This document shows, piece after piece, positions 36,961-49,575 of a DNA stretch of 64,000 nucleotides. Both the position numbers and the translations under genes were made by a program. Position 1 is the stretch's first letter; every line of letters starts with the position of its first letter. Origin of the DNA: Rotaria sordida (lineage: Eukaryota; Rotifera; Eurotatoria; Philodinida; Philodinidae); NCBI GenBank assembly GCA_905250125.1, contig CAJNOL010000658.1:50209-114208 (forward strand), given 5' to 3'. The notes below the pieces were generated by a model. That model saw only the letters and a program-made list of their open reading frames with translations. It did not search any database and was not told where the DNA came from.

Positions 36961-37439
36961 TTTTACTCGAATATGAGGCTAACTTCACTTACGTGAAATA
37001 AACAGTCAATTATGTGACTGAAGATGTTTTTTCCAGCCCAACGCTCAATTTCCACGCATGAATCTATTCAAGAGGATACCAACTGGACTAAAGCTTGAAC
37101 AAAAGATATCTACGTCTGGTGCTAACTCACGGGTTACCTCTATCCTAATTGAAATTCAAATCAAGTTTTATCTTTGACTGTTTTGGCCTCACTTCCAGCA
37201 TATTCTCAGCCGGAATTATGATTTATAATTGTGATAAAATTTATTTTTGGCTATTCTAACAGTTTAGTCATATCTCAATTATAAAATATAAATCAAATTA
37301 GTTTTATCTTTAACATTGGCTTTGAACACAGTTCACTGCTGATCCGACGTTTTTTCTATTTATTTTTGAAGTCCCTATTGCAACCAGAGATTCATTTATA
37401 TTCGAACTCAGTTTAGACAACTCATTAGTTTAATGTATT

Positions 37440-37627
37440 CAGTGGTAGATTTAAGAGGATGCTTCGGGCGATCTTCCAACATCGAGAAAAAAATCGCTGT
37501 TTTCTAGTAGAAAAAGCTTCAAAATGAGCTCTTACTGCCTCTAAGGAATCTGAAAACATTTCATGATCATGATGATTCCTATCTCCGTCGAATCGCCTCA
37601 TATAATAAAACCTTAGTTCTGCCACTG
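37440..37627. mobile_element. 188-bp hAT-like MITE
   Basis: The left end CAGTGGTAGATTTAAGAGG and the reverse complement of the right end, CAGTGGCAGAACTAAGG, are terminal inverted repeats of the widespread hAT CAGTGGCGGA type. The flanking 8-mers are AATGTATT and GATATACT: 5 of 8 match and all three differences are transitions, as expected for a decayed target duplication. The internal sequence has no transposase. Confidence 0.65.
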
Positions 37628-40600
37628 GATATACTGGATTATTATTGAAATACGTTAATTTTTTTTACTGAAATATCACTACCTAGCTTATTTTTTAAAT
37701 TTTTCTGTTAGAATCGATAAGGACGCAGAAAGAGAATTGTACAAATACTTTCGCTGCAGTTTACGACGTTTTTTATGCTTCTTACTTCAAATGATTTCAC
37801 ATCTATATAAATTGCACAAATTTTACTAAGAGAGTAACCTAACTGAGATCAGTTCGAAAAATTCCGAACCGAACTGTCTCCATCTCTGGTTTGAACTTTA
37901 TCCAAATATGGGTTTACTTCATCATCCATTGATGTGGTTGATTTTCTTTCTTTTCAAATATGTATACACTTGATCTGTATTTGATCATTATTGAGTAAAC
38001 AATCATCCATGTCAGGATGTTTTCTGTCTTCGCTATAATTTCTATGAAATGTCTTTTCCATTTGAAACGTTTTTCCAACCTGATATCGACTTTCTGAAGA
38101 AATGGCTGTCGCTCTATTTGATTTCTTTCTGCGTGACTAATTATTATTCATTTATTATTATAACTCTTCTTCGAACGATTATTGGCAGTATGCTGACAAT
38201 TGCATCGAAGTCGAATGCGATATTCATCATCAGTTTCTCTATGAACTATTTTAGCCATGCATCTATGATTAGTTTTCGGACGACATTCTCTTTGCTCAAT
38301 TATTTCATATTATCTCTTTTCTTTTTTTTTCGATCGAGGCGTAATCGATTTTATTTTTGTTCCATTGTTTCATTTCGTCTTGATCATCTCGAATAGCCTT
38401 GTTGTTTATTCTAAATATTTGAGAAGTCGTCAAGCTTCTTTTCAGTATTCATCATAATATTGTCATCATTTTCAAGAACAATAAACCAATATCAATATAT
38501 TTTATTTGATATATTTCACTATTTTTTTATTATTCTCATTTACTCGCTTGGTAGACACATACACAAATTTTACATATTTCAAACTAACTTTCTTCATAAG
38601 ACTCTTTTATTTCGTTTGTCAATGTATGATATGACATAGAAATCTCAAGGTATCTATTTAATTTTCGATACATAATACTCTATGAAATAGGACATAAAAC
38701 TTGAGTGATGTATACTTACTTGATAATGAATTATTTTGTGATTATAATTATTCAATTAATTTTCACATATTGTTATACACATTATTAAGATTACTTTAGG
38801 TATTTATTAATTATATATCACTCATATTGATTATAATGTTATGAATAAAAAATATTACGATGATTATATTATATGTATCATGATGTTAATTATTATTACG
38901 ATGTCAATATTTTGCATGATATGATATATCTATATATGTACATATGTTACATGATGTTCGCTATATTTTTTGTTGTTTGTGATTTTGTACTGTTTTTCCA
39001 TCAACAGTTTAAATGGTTGAAAATAACCATTTCAAAGATCGAAAATTCTCCTTATATAAAATACTGATCATACATAAAAGAAAAAGCTCATTTGCATATA
39101 TACTCATTTCTCAATACATGATATTAATGTATCTATATTTGATAATGAGATTATTTTGGACTCTCTCTTCTAAAACAAGTGATATGCAGATTTTACTAGT
39201 GAATCGAAACCGCTAGCATAAAGTGGGACTGAAAATCTAATGTCAGTAGAACAACAGATAGTATTCATGTAATGGCAACGAACTTCAGAGGGAGAAGAAA
39301 CAAGATAAACCCGATCTAGGAAGCAGAGAGAGAGAGAGATCGGGCTTCTCTAACTCTAGACCGTCATACTGGATAAGACAGTGATTTTCTTACCCTAAGA
39401 TTGAAAATTTAATAATTGAATGTATCATATCAGTAGATGTTTTTGTATAGATAAATAAATATGGATTAGCATAGAATATTGAGAATAGTAGTGTTGATCA
39501 CATTGTTCTCTATGACGTGTTTACCTTCGCTCGGATTCTCATTAAATAGCTCACATAAATACTTAGTATTTTTCGTCCAATGATCTCAATTGAAAATAGT
39601 ACTATTTGATAGAGAATCAAATCCTGCATCTAATACAATTAAATAGAGAGTCAACAAAAGTTAAGAGATTAATTCGGACGAGAAAAACTTGAATACCGTG
39701 CTAACTTAACTTACATCGTAGTTTCTCTCAATTATCGTGAATAGTTGATTGTGAGATACCAAGTTTTTTTTCACTAGTTTTCATTGATTGATACCAATTC
39801 GATTTGTAGCATTATTTTGCAAATCCTTCAGTTTTTTCCTATCACTTGATATTGAACAACCATTCCTTGGAAGATTTTCAGTTGTTAGATCAATTTCATA
39901 ATGTTTTACTAAATTACTTTTTTTTCAAATTAGTATTCTGTTCAAGCATAGACTAAGCACATTTATGATGATCAGTTGTTTTCACAACAAAACTGTGGAA
40001 AATATATTTCATCCTTCAACATTTTGTCAAAGAGTTTTCTAATCATTCGTTATAATAATCTTTTTTTTCTCAATTTAGAAAACTTAATTATTTTTTTCTA
40101 AAGAAAATCTGCACATGAACCCGATCACATCGAAAAATAAATTCTATTGAAGAATAGTAAAAACGATTTAACAAAAATATTTTATCGAGTTTTCTATTTT
40201 TCTTCATACTTAGTTTATAAAATGATTGATGATGTATTCTAAAGTACATTACTTATTGGAAAGATATTCTCGTTGTTTTCGAGTTTTCTACTACATCTTT
40301 TAGTCATAATCAGATTGCAGGCAATCAATGGTTTAGTTATTTATTGTCATTTCATTCGAAATATGACTTTTTCTACATTTATAACAAAAAGATAAATTAG
40401 AAATCGCAGATATAATCATACATTATCTCTATATATTTTATAATCTACTAGGAAAACTAAGATTGTATATCGTTAAATTTCCGAATAAATAACAGCAAAG
40501 AACAGTTATTGTCTATTTTAAGTTCGAAAAATAAATTTTCTTCATATGTAATGCGAGTAACATGTATATATATATATATACTGCGATTGCTGATTTTTAT

Positions 40601-40719
40601 TTATTGTAAATAAACAAATGGCAATGAAAAACATCATTCGATAAATACGACGATGGAAAAATGAGATATTAGACACATTGAATGTTAGTTGTGTCCAATG
40701 TTCATCTTTTTTAAAAAAT
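37628..40719. other. Gene-free interval 3' of RPL19
   Basis: About 3.1 kb of AT-rich DNA. A small hairpin-like pair (CCCGATCT at about 39,311 and AGATCGGG at about 39,341, around a GA run) is present. TA repeats lie at about 40,562-40,580, just beyond RPL19. No gene recognised. Confidence 0.5.
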
Positions 40720-41920
40720 TTACTTCTTCTTTTGTTGTGTTTGTTGCGGTTGTTTTTCTTGTTTCTTGTCTTGTTTAACAACAGTCTTAGTTGGTGCTTG
40801 TTGTTGCTGTGATTTTGATGTTGGAGCAACAACAGGTGTTTGAACTTGTTGTTCAATAGCTTGTTGAACGGCAACATTTGTATCATCATCTTCTTGTTGT
40901 TTGCCCATAAGATCAGTACGTTTTTGAAGAATACGTTGTTCACGACGAATACGTTTTTCTTTAGTACGTTCACGACGAGCAACAGCTTGATCTGAAAGCA
41001 TTTTTGTACGTTGCACTTCTGCTTTTTTCTTATGAATAAATTCCATTAATACACGTTTGTTTTTGAAAACATTACCCTTGCATTTTAAATAAAGTTCATG
41101 ATACCTAATTAAATAAATAAATTTATTTATTTTTTTTGTGCTTTTTCATTTCATAGAAATAACATACAAATGACGATCAATTTTTTTAGCTGCACGATAT
41201 TTTTTCAATAAACGACGTAATACACGCATACGACGAATCCAAACAATCTAATAGAAAGAAAAAAAAATATATATATATATAATTAATAGAATAGAAAACT
41301 TATGTAATTTTTTAACGAACCTTTACTGGCATACGAGCATTAGCTGTACCTTTTCGTTTACCATGACCCATATGTCGACCTTTACGACGAGCTTCATTAT
41401 TTTTACGTGTACGAAAACGTGAATGTACTGCTACTGGTTTTTTAATAATTAGACCATCTTTAATTAATTTACGTACACTTTGACCTAAAACAAAAAAACA
41501 ATAATTAAATAATTTATTTACAATCGAAAAAAACATGAGAATATCAGTTGTGTTCATTTCATTTGTTTGTTGTCAATTAAATAGAAAAATCGACAAAGTA
41601 TAAAACAAAAAAAAATTATATTTTATCCTTCCCGTGTATCGATCTATGTTATATGTGTAAAAAAAAATTATTCTTACAATCAACGATCGATGATTGTTGA
41701 AGGAATATATATCTCATATTTAATTTAAAAAAGAACCTAACTTACGGGTATTAGCATTTGAAATTTCATTAGCTTCATTAGGATCAAGCCAAATTTTCTT
41801 GTTACCACATCCTAAGATTGATGAAGCGAGCCGCTTTTGTACTCGGAGCGAACTAAATATGTGGAAAAAAAAATAAACGAATTATACGTAATATCACAGA
41901 TATATTGTACTATACCTCAT
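40720..41920 (-). CDS. RPL19: 60S ribosomal protein eL19
   Basis: Exons 40720..41104, 41168..41247, 41321..41484, 41746..41852 and 41916..41920, with the 5' exon holding only ATGAG. Phases agree and give 246 residues. The N-terminal part matches eL19: [75 protein letters not shown] and [17 protein letters not shown]. eL19 is a structural protein of the large cytosolic ribosomal subunit. The family is usually about 190-200 residues. Here a Gln/Lys-rich tail of about 60 residues ([20 protein letters not shown] and onward, ending in lysines) extends the C-terminal helix. One intron (41,485-41,745) is 261 bp and the others are 63-73 bp. The gene is divergent from the sorbitol dehydrogenase gene. 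Confidence 0.96.
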
Positions 41921-42480
41921 TTTATTTTAAAACGATGATTCCGATGATAGGTTTTTTTCAAAAAGCACTGATTTCTTCACGTTGAACAGGGTCCTCAGAC
42001 AAATTTTATCCACAAATTTTCATTGGTCGGACATCACATTATTTTATAGATATTTGAAAATGAGGAGGCTAAATCGAAATCATATTATAACATAATTTAT
42101 TCATGTTTTTTAACTGAATTATTAAAACTTAAATGAAATTTATTCATAAAATATCTTTTAAAATAAAAAGACGATTCGAATTGATTTCAATATTTTTTTA
42201 TTGGTTTAAAATTGACCGGTAGTAATAAGCGGGAATAAAAGAGAAAAAAAATAAACATTGAGGATCGTCGTAATTCTCAATAAGATCTAGGCGTGCTTAT
42301 CGAGGTCTATGATAAGAAAAAAACAATTACAACCAATCTCCTATCTCAATGTGCCCTCTTTTGCCTTTTAATTATTCGTCTTTTTCGTGCAACTACTCGA
42401 TTTTTTCTGTTGTAGAGAGGCACGGACAAGGTTAACTCGTTGTTAAAATAGTATAAACATACGATAGATATTAGGTTAAA
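41921..42480. promoter_or_regulatory. Bidirectional upstream region, RPL19 / sorbitol dehydrogenase
   Basis: 560 bp between two divergent starts. It should contain both promoters. On the plus side GATATTAG lies 6 nt before the ATG at 42,481, resembling a splice acceptor (leader intron or spliced leader). No TATA element is obvious. Confidence 0.5.
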
Positions 42481-44094
42481 ATGACTTCTGCATTCGACGA
42501 AAATATTGCTCTTGTTCTTCATAAAATCGATGATCTTCGTTTGGTATGATGTTTGAAAATAAAAAAAGGAAAATTTCCATCTTCATTTTCTCATTATTTT
42601 AAGGAACCTGTTCCAATCAATGAACCAAAAGATGGAGGTAATTTGAACATTAATAATATGACGTTTTTCATTGAACACTTATCAATCTTATAGAAGTATT
42701 ACTTGAAATGCAATCTGTTGGTATCTGTGGTAGCGATGTACACTATTGGGTATAGCTAAGTTTTTTTTTTTACTTATTTTAATTTCCATAAATAACAAAT
42801 TTATTAATAGAAAAGGGGCTGCATCGGAGATTTTGTTGTTCGTGCTCCTATGATTCTTGGTCATGAAAGTGCAGGCAAAGTAATTAAAGTTGGACCAAAT
42901 GTAAAACATCTTAAAGAAGGTAATTCATGAACATGCATCTTGAAGATTTTTAATTAAAAAATATTTATTTCAAAGGTGATCGTGTTACAATTGAACCTGG
43001 TGTACCATGTCGCCGATGTGATTTTTGTAAAACTGGTCGTTATAATCTTTGTGCTGATGTCGTTTTTCTTGCAACACCACCTGTTCACGGAAGTATTGCA
43101 CGTTATCATACTCATGCTGCTGATTTTTGTTTCAAGTAAAATCGAGGTTTTTTTCTGAGTAGTTATTTTTTTGTTTTGGAAAATTATACTTTAATAGATT
43201 ACCAGATCATGTCACATATGAAGAAGGTGCATTTTGTGAACCATTGAGTGTTGGTGTTCATGCGTGTCGTCGTGCTGGTGTTACTATTGGATCAACAGTA
43301 TTCATAACTGGAGCTGGTAAATATTTAATAATAAATATATATATGCAATATAAAATCTATATATATATATATATATATTTCAAGGACCAATTGGTCTTGT
43401 GAGTATGTTGGCAGCGACAGCAATGGGTGCTGATGCAATTATTATGACGGGTAAGAATATTTTTTTGTTTCATTTTTATCTTATTGTATTATATTTAAAA
43501 AAATACAAAGATATTAGTCAATCTCGACTTGACTTTGCAAAGAAAGTTGGAGCTACTCATGTTGTTCTTGCTGATAATGATGCCGAAAAAACAGCTAAAC
43601 GTGTAATAGAAACACTTGGATCTATGCCACGTATATCAATTGAATGTTCAGGTGCTGAATCATCTATTCAAGCAACATTCTATGTAATTAATTTCGCTGA
43701 ATATTAAAATAGAAATATAATATTTTTATTTTATTTTCCGAATATAGGCAACAATATCAGGTGGTGTTGTAGTTCTTGTTGGTCTTGGACGTCCATTAGT
43801 ATCGTTACCAATTGTAAATGCTGCTGTTCGTGAAATTGATATTCGTGGTGTATTTCGTTATGCAAATTGTTATCCAGCTGCATTAAGTTTGATTGCATCT
43901 GGTAGAATTGACGTTAAACCATTGATAACACATCGATATAATATAAAAGAATCTGTTCAAGCTTTTCAAATGGCTGAAAGTGGACAAGCCATTAAAGTTA
44001 TGGTAAGTTTTATATTCTCTTTTGCTCGATACGTTTCTTCACTAAATCTATTGTAATATTTTAGATTTATTGTGGAAAAGATGCTCAAAAGTAA
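42481..44094 (+). CDS. SORD: Sorbitol dehydrogenase (zinc-dependent, MDR family)
   Basis: Ten exons: 42481..42543, 42604..42637, 42694..42749, 42811..42919, 42976..43135, 43198..43316, 43385..43450, 43511..43683, 43748..44002 and 44065..44094. All phases are consistent and the introns are 56-68 bp. The product has 354 residues against about 357 for animal SORD. It oxidises sorbitol to fructose with NAD+ in the cytosol (polyol pathway). Visible motifs: [11 protein letters not shown] (catalytic zinc Cys), [12 protein letters not shown] (zinc His-Glu), [20 protein letters not shown] (structural-zinc-type cysteine cluster), [16 protein letters not shown] (zinc Glu), [18 protein letters not shown] (Rossmann nucleotide site) and ISIECSGAE. 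It ends in IYCGKDAQK. No defects seen. Confidence 0.95.
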
Positions 44095-44642
44095 TCAACA
44101 AATCTTTAATTGTATTGATTTATATTAGAACACATACTCAATAGATTGATTATTTTAACCTTGTCTTAGATAGATTATTTTCTATTCTTTTTTTAATAAT
44201 AATAATAATAATAATTTAGCATGGAAATATGATTGATTATAAAATAATCTAAAAATATGTGTATTTATCTAATTTGTTTAACATAGACAAACAGAAATGC
44301 CATGAATTTTTTTTGCCGCATCGATTCATGATCAATAGAAGTCTTATGAATTTGAATGGTTTTTGTTTTGCATATGTGAATGAAGTATTTTTAACTGAGA
44401 TAAGGAAAACTTTATAGTAAAATCGTGATTAGGCTCTTGAACTGATTTATATAGAACATCAACTAAAAATAAATATTTTACGTTTTATTTTTTGTTTGTT
44501 TGCATATGCATTATGTTTAATGATGTTGAATGCAATAAAAAAAAACGAGCGTATATGTGTAAGAGCAAAGATCTCTTACAATATAACAAACATGAACAAT
44601 TAAATAAAGAAAATGATCGAGAAAAAGAAAACAAATGAAATA
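44095..44642. other. Convergent intergenic region, SORD / RRP36
   Basis: 548 bp between the two stop codons. It contains a TAA microsatellite at about 44,195-44,216 and AT-rich sequence, and both 3' ends and poly(A) sites should lie here. Confidence 0.5.
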
Positions 44643-46443
44643 TTAATCATCTTCATCTTCATCGTTGTTGACACGTCTTGTTGGCATTTGTTTCTTTTTC
44701 TTGCTTGCTAAACGTTTTCGTTTTTTACTTAAATAAGCATCAATTCGTCCTGTATTCTTTAAATCTGTATAAGTCGTTGCTAATTTCATTACTTTACGAA
44801 CTTCTATTAAATATAAATGAATATATATATATATATATATATATTTAAATCAATCAATTGATTCAATATTTACCTTTAGTTATATACGGTGTAGATTCAC
44901 CATCATAAGCAAGTTGTTCACTTTTTTCTTGTATATCTTTAGAAATTTTTTCAACTCGATCTAAATCATCGACATTTTTAACTTGAGATTTCTATTGATA
45001 AAGAACAAAAAAAATAATTCAATATATTAAATTAAGAAAATATAGTAGTCGCAAAAAGTCCCATTGTCAGGTAAAAAGTATCTGAAATTCTATCGCTTAG
45101 TCTTATAGTTTGGCACCAAATAGAGCGTATGGAACTCTAATCACAAGAACTAATCAAGACTTGATCGATCTTCATATGGAGAAGTTAGAAGATCAACATA
45201 GATTTTTTCTTCAAACGAAAATATTTCAATATCGAAAACAAATCTCATGATGTCAGACTACTTGTTCGGGAGTTCAATGTTGCCTTTGTCACCAATACAC
45301 ATACCATGTCAAATGGTTTTCGTTTGTCTGATTTATGAAGTAATCTCTAGATGAAAGTTGATAGAAATCATCGAAAAATGATCCATATCTCCCAGTAATT
45401 TTAACCATTTGTTTTAGGATTTTCTCACCTGCTCTAATCAAGTTTTCCTTGAAGATTTCACAATTGCAGTCATCGACTAGGCAGAAACTCATGTTAAGAT
45501 CATCCCAGACAATGAAGGCTTCCCGCACCTCAAAATTACAGCAGATTGGAGTACCCTATCTATGACACAATATAGACATGCGAACCGTTATTTGTTAATA
45601 AGAGGATGGAGATTAACGTATTTAAATAGTTGAAAACCAGAAAAGTATTTTAAAAAAGTCTTTTTTTGGGTCCTAAGGAAAAAATCAATGTTTTCATCAT
45701 AATCTCCTTTTACATTAAAGTCTATCAACCTCAAGTTACTGCTTGAGACTAAGATTTACTGAACTACTGTAAATGTAAGATGATAAGAACATACAAGACG
45801 ATTAATGACTGTTTTCAATTTCATTTTTTCATTTGGATCTTGACATGCTTTCAATTGTTTTTTAAGTTCCTAAATTAAATGAAATTAAATTAAATAATCG
45901 TAAAAAAACAAAATAAATAAATATTTTACATTTAATTCTTTTCGTCGCATATCCGTAATAAAATGATAAGATTGTCGAAATTCTTTAGCATCATAATCAC
46001 CAAATTGTTCATTAAAACGTGGATCAACAATTCTTTTTTTACCACGCATATGAACAGGAACTTGATCACGTTTTGATGGTCGTCGTTTTGATGACATTTC
46101 AATAGGTCTATTTATTAAACATATTATTTAAAATAAACAAACATCAACGAAACAATTATGATTTACTCTGATTTTGATATTGGTTGATTCAATATTTTTT
46201 TATTTAGAGTTGTTGATTTTTTAGTTTCATTTATTGTTTGTTCATTATCATCATCTTTATCTTTCTCAACTTCTTCATCATTTTGTAAAGCTTTTGTGAA
46301 ACTAATTTTAAAAAAAATAATTCTAAGAATTAAAAAATCGAATTTGTTAATTTTTTGGTCTATTACTTTTTCGTTCCGAGACGCTCTTGAATTTCGAGCA
46401 TATCTCTTAGAGATACTTTGGCTACTTTATCACGAAAAAACAT
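44643..46443 (-). CDS. RRP36: rRNA-processing protein RRP36
   Basis: Exons 44643..44803, 44874..44991, 45795..45869, 45930..46107, 46167..46301 and 46367..46443. Phases agree and give 247 residues (human about 259). RRP36 acts in early cleavages of pre-18S rRNA in the nucleolus. Family signatures: SLRDMLEIQERLGTK at the N-terminus, PIEMSSKR, the hallmark DPRFNEQFGDYDAKEFRQSY and FITDMRRKEL, the ELKKQLKACQDPNEKMKLKT helix, and the C-terminal ATTYTDLKNTGRIDAYLSKK with RKRLASKKKK. The tail is acidic. The fourth intron (44,992-45,794, 803 bp) is over ten times longer than the other introns. The gene starts 95 bp after the stop of the coilin-like gene on the same strand, with a TTTCAG acceptor 13 nt before its ATG. 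Confidence 0.92.
44992..45794 (-). other. Oversized intron of RRP36
   Basis: 803 bp between two well-defined exons whose phases require it to be removed. It contains an 80-codon minus-strand frame (45289..45528) with no family resemblance. Probably an inserted repeat, but terminal repeats were not identified. Confidence 0.5.
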
Positions 46444-46456
46444 AACTTATATATAA

Positions 46457-46538
46457 TCTGAAATAGAACTAAATTAGATCAATTCATTTTAATAAGAAGT
46501 AATGAACAAAAACAAGCAAAAAAAAAAAGAACAATCAT
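46457..46538 (-). promoter_or_regulatory. Intercistronic region with probable trans-splice acceptor
   Basis: Between the stop of the coilin-like frame (46,539) and the RRP36 ATG (46,443), the minus strand carries a T-rich tract and TTCTATTTCAG. The AG occupies 46,458-46,459. In an operon this would be the spliced-leader acceptor of the downstream message. Spliced-leader trans-splicing is known in bdelloid rotifers. Confidence 0.45.
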
Positions 46539-47839
46539 TTAGAATATCATCCGACAATTGTTTGTATTTTTGTGCATTTTACCTTCTTCCCATTGTTCAT
46601 AGAAGGTATTCGGTATTGAATATTTATTGGTAATGATAAATGATCGATTTGTAATAGATACTTTTAATTGTTTCTTTTTCGATATATTTTTAAAACATTC
46701 AGCTTTAGTTGGTGTAGATATTACTGTTGGTTTATTTGTTTGTGCACTAAATAATATCATAGAAACATAGTTTTATGATCGTTTTAATTTGTGATTAAAT
46801 ATAAATGAAGTCTCTATAAATTCGGATTGTCTTAATCAAACTATTCGATAACAAAAAACTTGATTTGAAAATTGTCTTAACATTAAAGTTTGATGATTTC
46901 TAAAATTTTCACTTAAAAAACGAATCAACTTTTTTTTGCTGAATATAGGACATGCAGAAATGAGTGAAACCAATCTGTTTGGTTCTGAATTAATAAAAAT
47001 TCTATCAGTATAAATGTTATAATAATTCAACGTTTTTATTCACAAGCTAGAGATCTCTTAAGAAATGTGAAAAACGACTTGCACATACATTGCCAAGAAT
47101 TATAATGAATAACATCTATTGATTGGTTTACATGGAGCTACAGTTCAATTTATATATTTTCTTTGGTCGAAATTTATAGTAGAATATTCGTTTCTGAAGT
47201 TTGTAAGTAAAATTATGTCGAACGACAAGAAAATCTTCTCTAAGACTTCATGTTTGATTCATTGAAGTATTACTCGAATTATCATCTACAAAAAGTAGCA
47301 AATGGTTCTATCTTCATACCAATGGTCAAAGTAAAATCGCCACAATTCTAAAAAGGATTTATGAATTTTCATGATATTATTAACATGAATAACTGAAACA
47401 TGATATGTAATTGTCTGATTCAACAAAGCTTGTCCATTATAAAATTATGAAGCGTAAAAGTAATATAGATTTCGTTTATACTTGAGCAACTGGGTTAAGA
47501 CTCCAGTCTCTAATTAATATTCCTGACAAAATACATGCATACAGATGTCTACATCTCTAACATCTTTTCATTTTTTTAAAAATACCTTTCATCAATCAAT
47601 ATTTGATCATTATCATTCAATAAATTAACATGATACCATGTTGGTAATAATTTATTTGTTTTATAACAATAAAATTTATATTTATTATTTGATGATCCTA
47701 AAATAAATTGTTGATTTATATCATTCCAAACATGTTCAAGTGTAAACATTTTATTAAAATCAATATTTTGCCAAAATTTTTTATATTTTCCATCATTTGT
47801 TCGATGAATTAATTGAATACGTTTTAATAATTTTTTCAT
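46539..47839 (-). CDS. Coilin N-terminal-like small protein
   Basis: Two exons, 47586..47839 and 46539..46746, phase 2 at the junction, about 153 residues. The first exon (KRIQLIHRTNDGKYKKFWQN, IDFNKMF, LEHVWNDINQQF, NKLLPTWYHVNLLNDNDQIL) follows the layout of the coilin N-terminal self-association domain. There the family has FWLLVDLN, then a helix, then LLP and RLLRDND. Coilin is the Cajal-body scaffold. The second exon is basic and Ser/Thr-rich, and no C-terminal Tudor-like domain is seen, so the assignment is tentative. Alternatively, splicing from 46,582 to 46,457 would end the protein after GluGluAspTyrIle, only a few bases before the RRP36 ATG. The single intron is about 840 bp. Confidence 0.45.
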
Positions 47840-48301
47840 CAAACAAAAGAACAAAAAAGACAATCTTAAAAAAAAAAACAAGTTGGACAGACAAAAATCT
47901 TAATTTCACTTATACAAGTTAAATTCATTGATTTGTTTTTTTTTCTTAAACTTTTTATAGCAAAAAGAAAAAAAACAAAAAGACATCGAAACCTGATACT
48001 TTTCTTTTTAAATAAGAATAAAGAACAACAACAACAAAATGAATGAATATAATTTTAGATGAAACGACGGAAAATAATCATATATATTTTATTTAATGCC
48101 GCTTTGATAATAATATTTACGAAAGCTAATAATAAATAATTTTACACATAAATGAACACACACAATGATTTTCTTATTTGTTTTTTTTCCATTTTGTCTT
48201 GAATAGAATTTAAGAGTTTATACAATAATGTTCTGCTTATTTATCTTTGCCTTTTTTTTTCTTCATATGAAATATACAAATTGATAAAAAAAAAAGATTT
48301 A
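47840..48301. other. Intergenic region between MED14 3' end and the coilin-like start
   Basis: 462 bp, AT-rich. It should contain the MED14 poly(A) site and the promoter of the downstream gene pair. No distinct motif recognised. Confidence 0.4.
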
Positions 48302-49544
48302 TCAAGATGGATAATTAGATATTGGTGAAACTTGTAAATAACTTATTAATTCAACAATCGATGGAAATAATGAACATTCATCTAGAATAATAACAAAAGA
48401 AAAATTCATTTTATGTAAAAAAATAAAAAAAAAATAAAAAATTAACATACATTTAGTTGTTGTTTCACGTGAATTATTAAGAATTTTCATAACATTGTTA
48501 TATTTATGTTCATTACCCATTAATGGTTGTTTATTAATTCTATCCCATAATGTTGTTTGATTTGTTGTTGTATCATGTGTTAATGGAACAATAAATGATA
48601 ATGTATTTATATTACTAGACATTTGAAATTCATTTCGATTTAATCGAGGAATAAACTGAAACTACAAAAAATATTTCAATATTATATATATTATCATAAA
48701 TAATAAAAATTAAAACATACAAGAAACACAGATGCTTGACCAGGTTGAAAAGATATTGCTGGATGACCAACTTGTATAAAACCATTTCCTTGTGGTATTG
48801 TTAAACACCAACGTGCTCGCCATAAATGATGATTTTCAGGATTCTAAGAAAAAAGTCAATACATATAATTTTATAAATTTATTTTTAATCACTAAATTTA
48901 TGTCAAAAAATTATTTTCTACAAATAAAATTGATACGAAATAAATATGTTATTAGATTTTCATATACATAATGGCAGATGGACATGTAATTTTCTTGCTC
49001 AGAGATGAATAGATATCATGGAGAAAAGCATTTTTAAGAGAAAAAAAATCGAAGTTTATCGAATTTTTCGGCAAGAGACAAGATAAATGAAATGAAAATT
49101 ATACGATTCAATAGGGATATCAATGTTCTATCTAACCATATTAAAATAATCATGATCTATAATTTTAGAGAAATACAATGGCAGAGCAAAACAGAAAAAA
49201 CAAATAATATTATTTTACTGACTTAAATTCATATGTTTGAAAAGTAACACACATTATAAATTTTTTTTTCTCAATTACAAACCAATAAACTATTAATTAA
49301 TTTACCTGTTCAAGTCGAATAATTTTTACAAGATCACGTAATACACGTGGATGAATATGTGCAAGCATTTTTTCAAATGCTCCCATGGCTGTATGTCTAT
49401 TTTGTGCTGCTGATAATGATAATATATCCATTGTTGGCATAATTATTTGATTTTGTGAATTTGATAATATTGATGAAGGAAAAAAATTTTCATTAAAAAA
49501 TAATTCCATTGTTTGAAGTTCATCTGATGACCAACCAAAATTAG

Positions 49545-49575
<31 letters not shown>

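Noticed and set aside
45289..45528. An 80-codon minus-strand frame as a nested gene in the RRP36 intron
   Set aside because: No recognisable family, no splice context of its own and no conserved motif. More likely chance within an inserted sequence.
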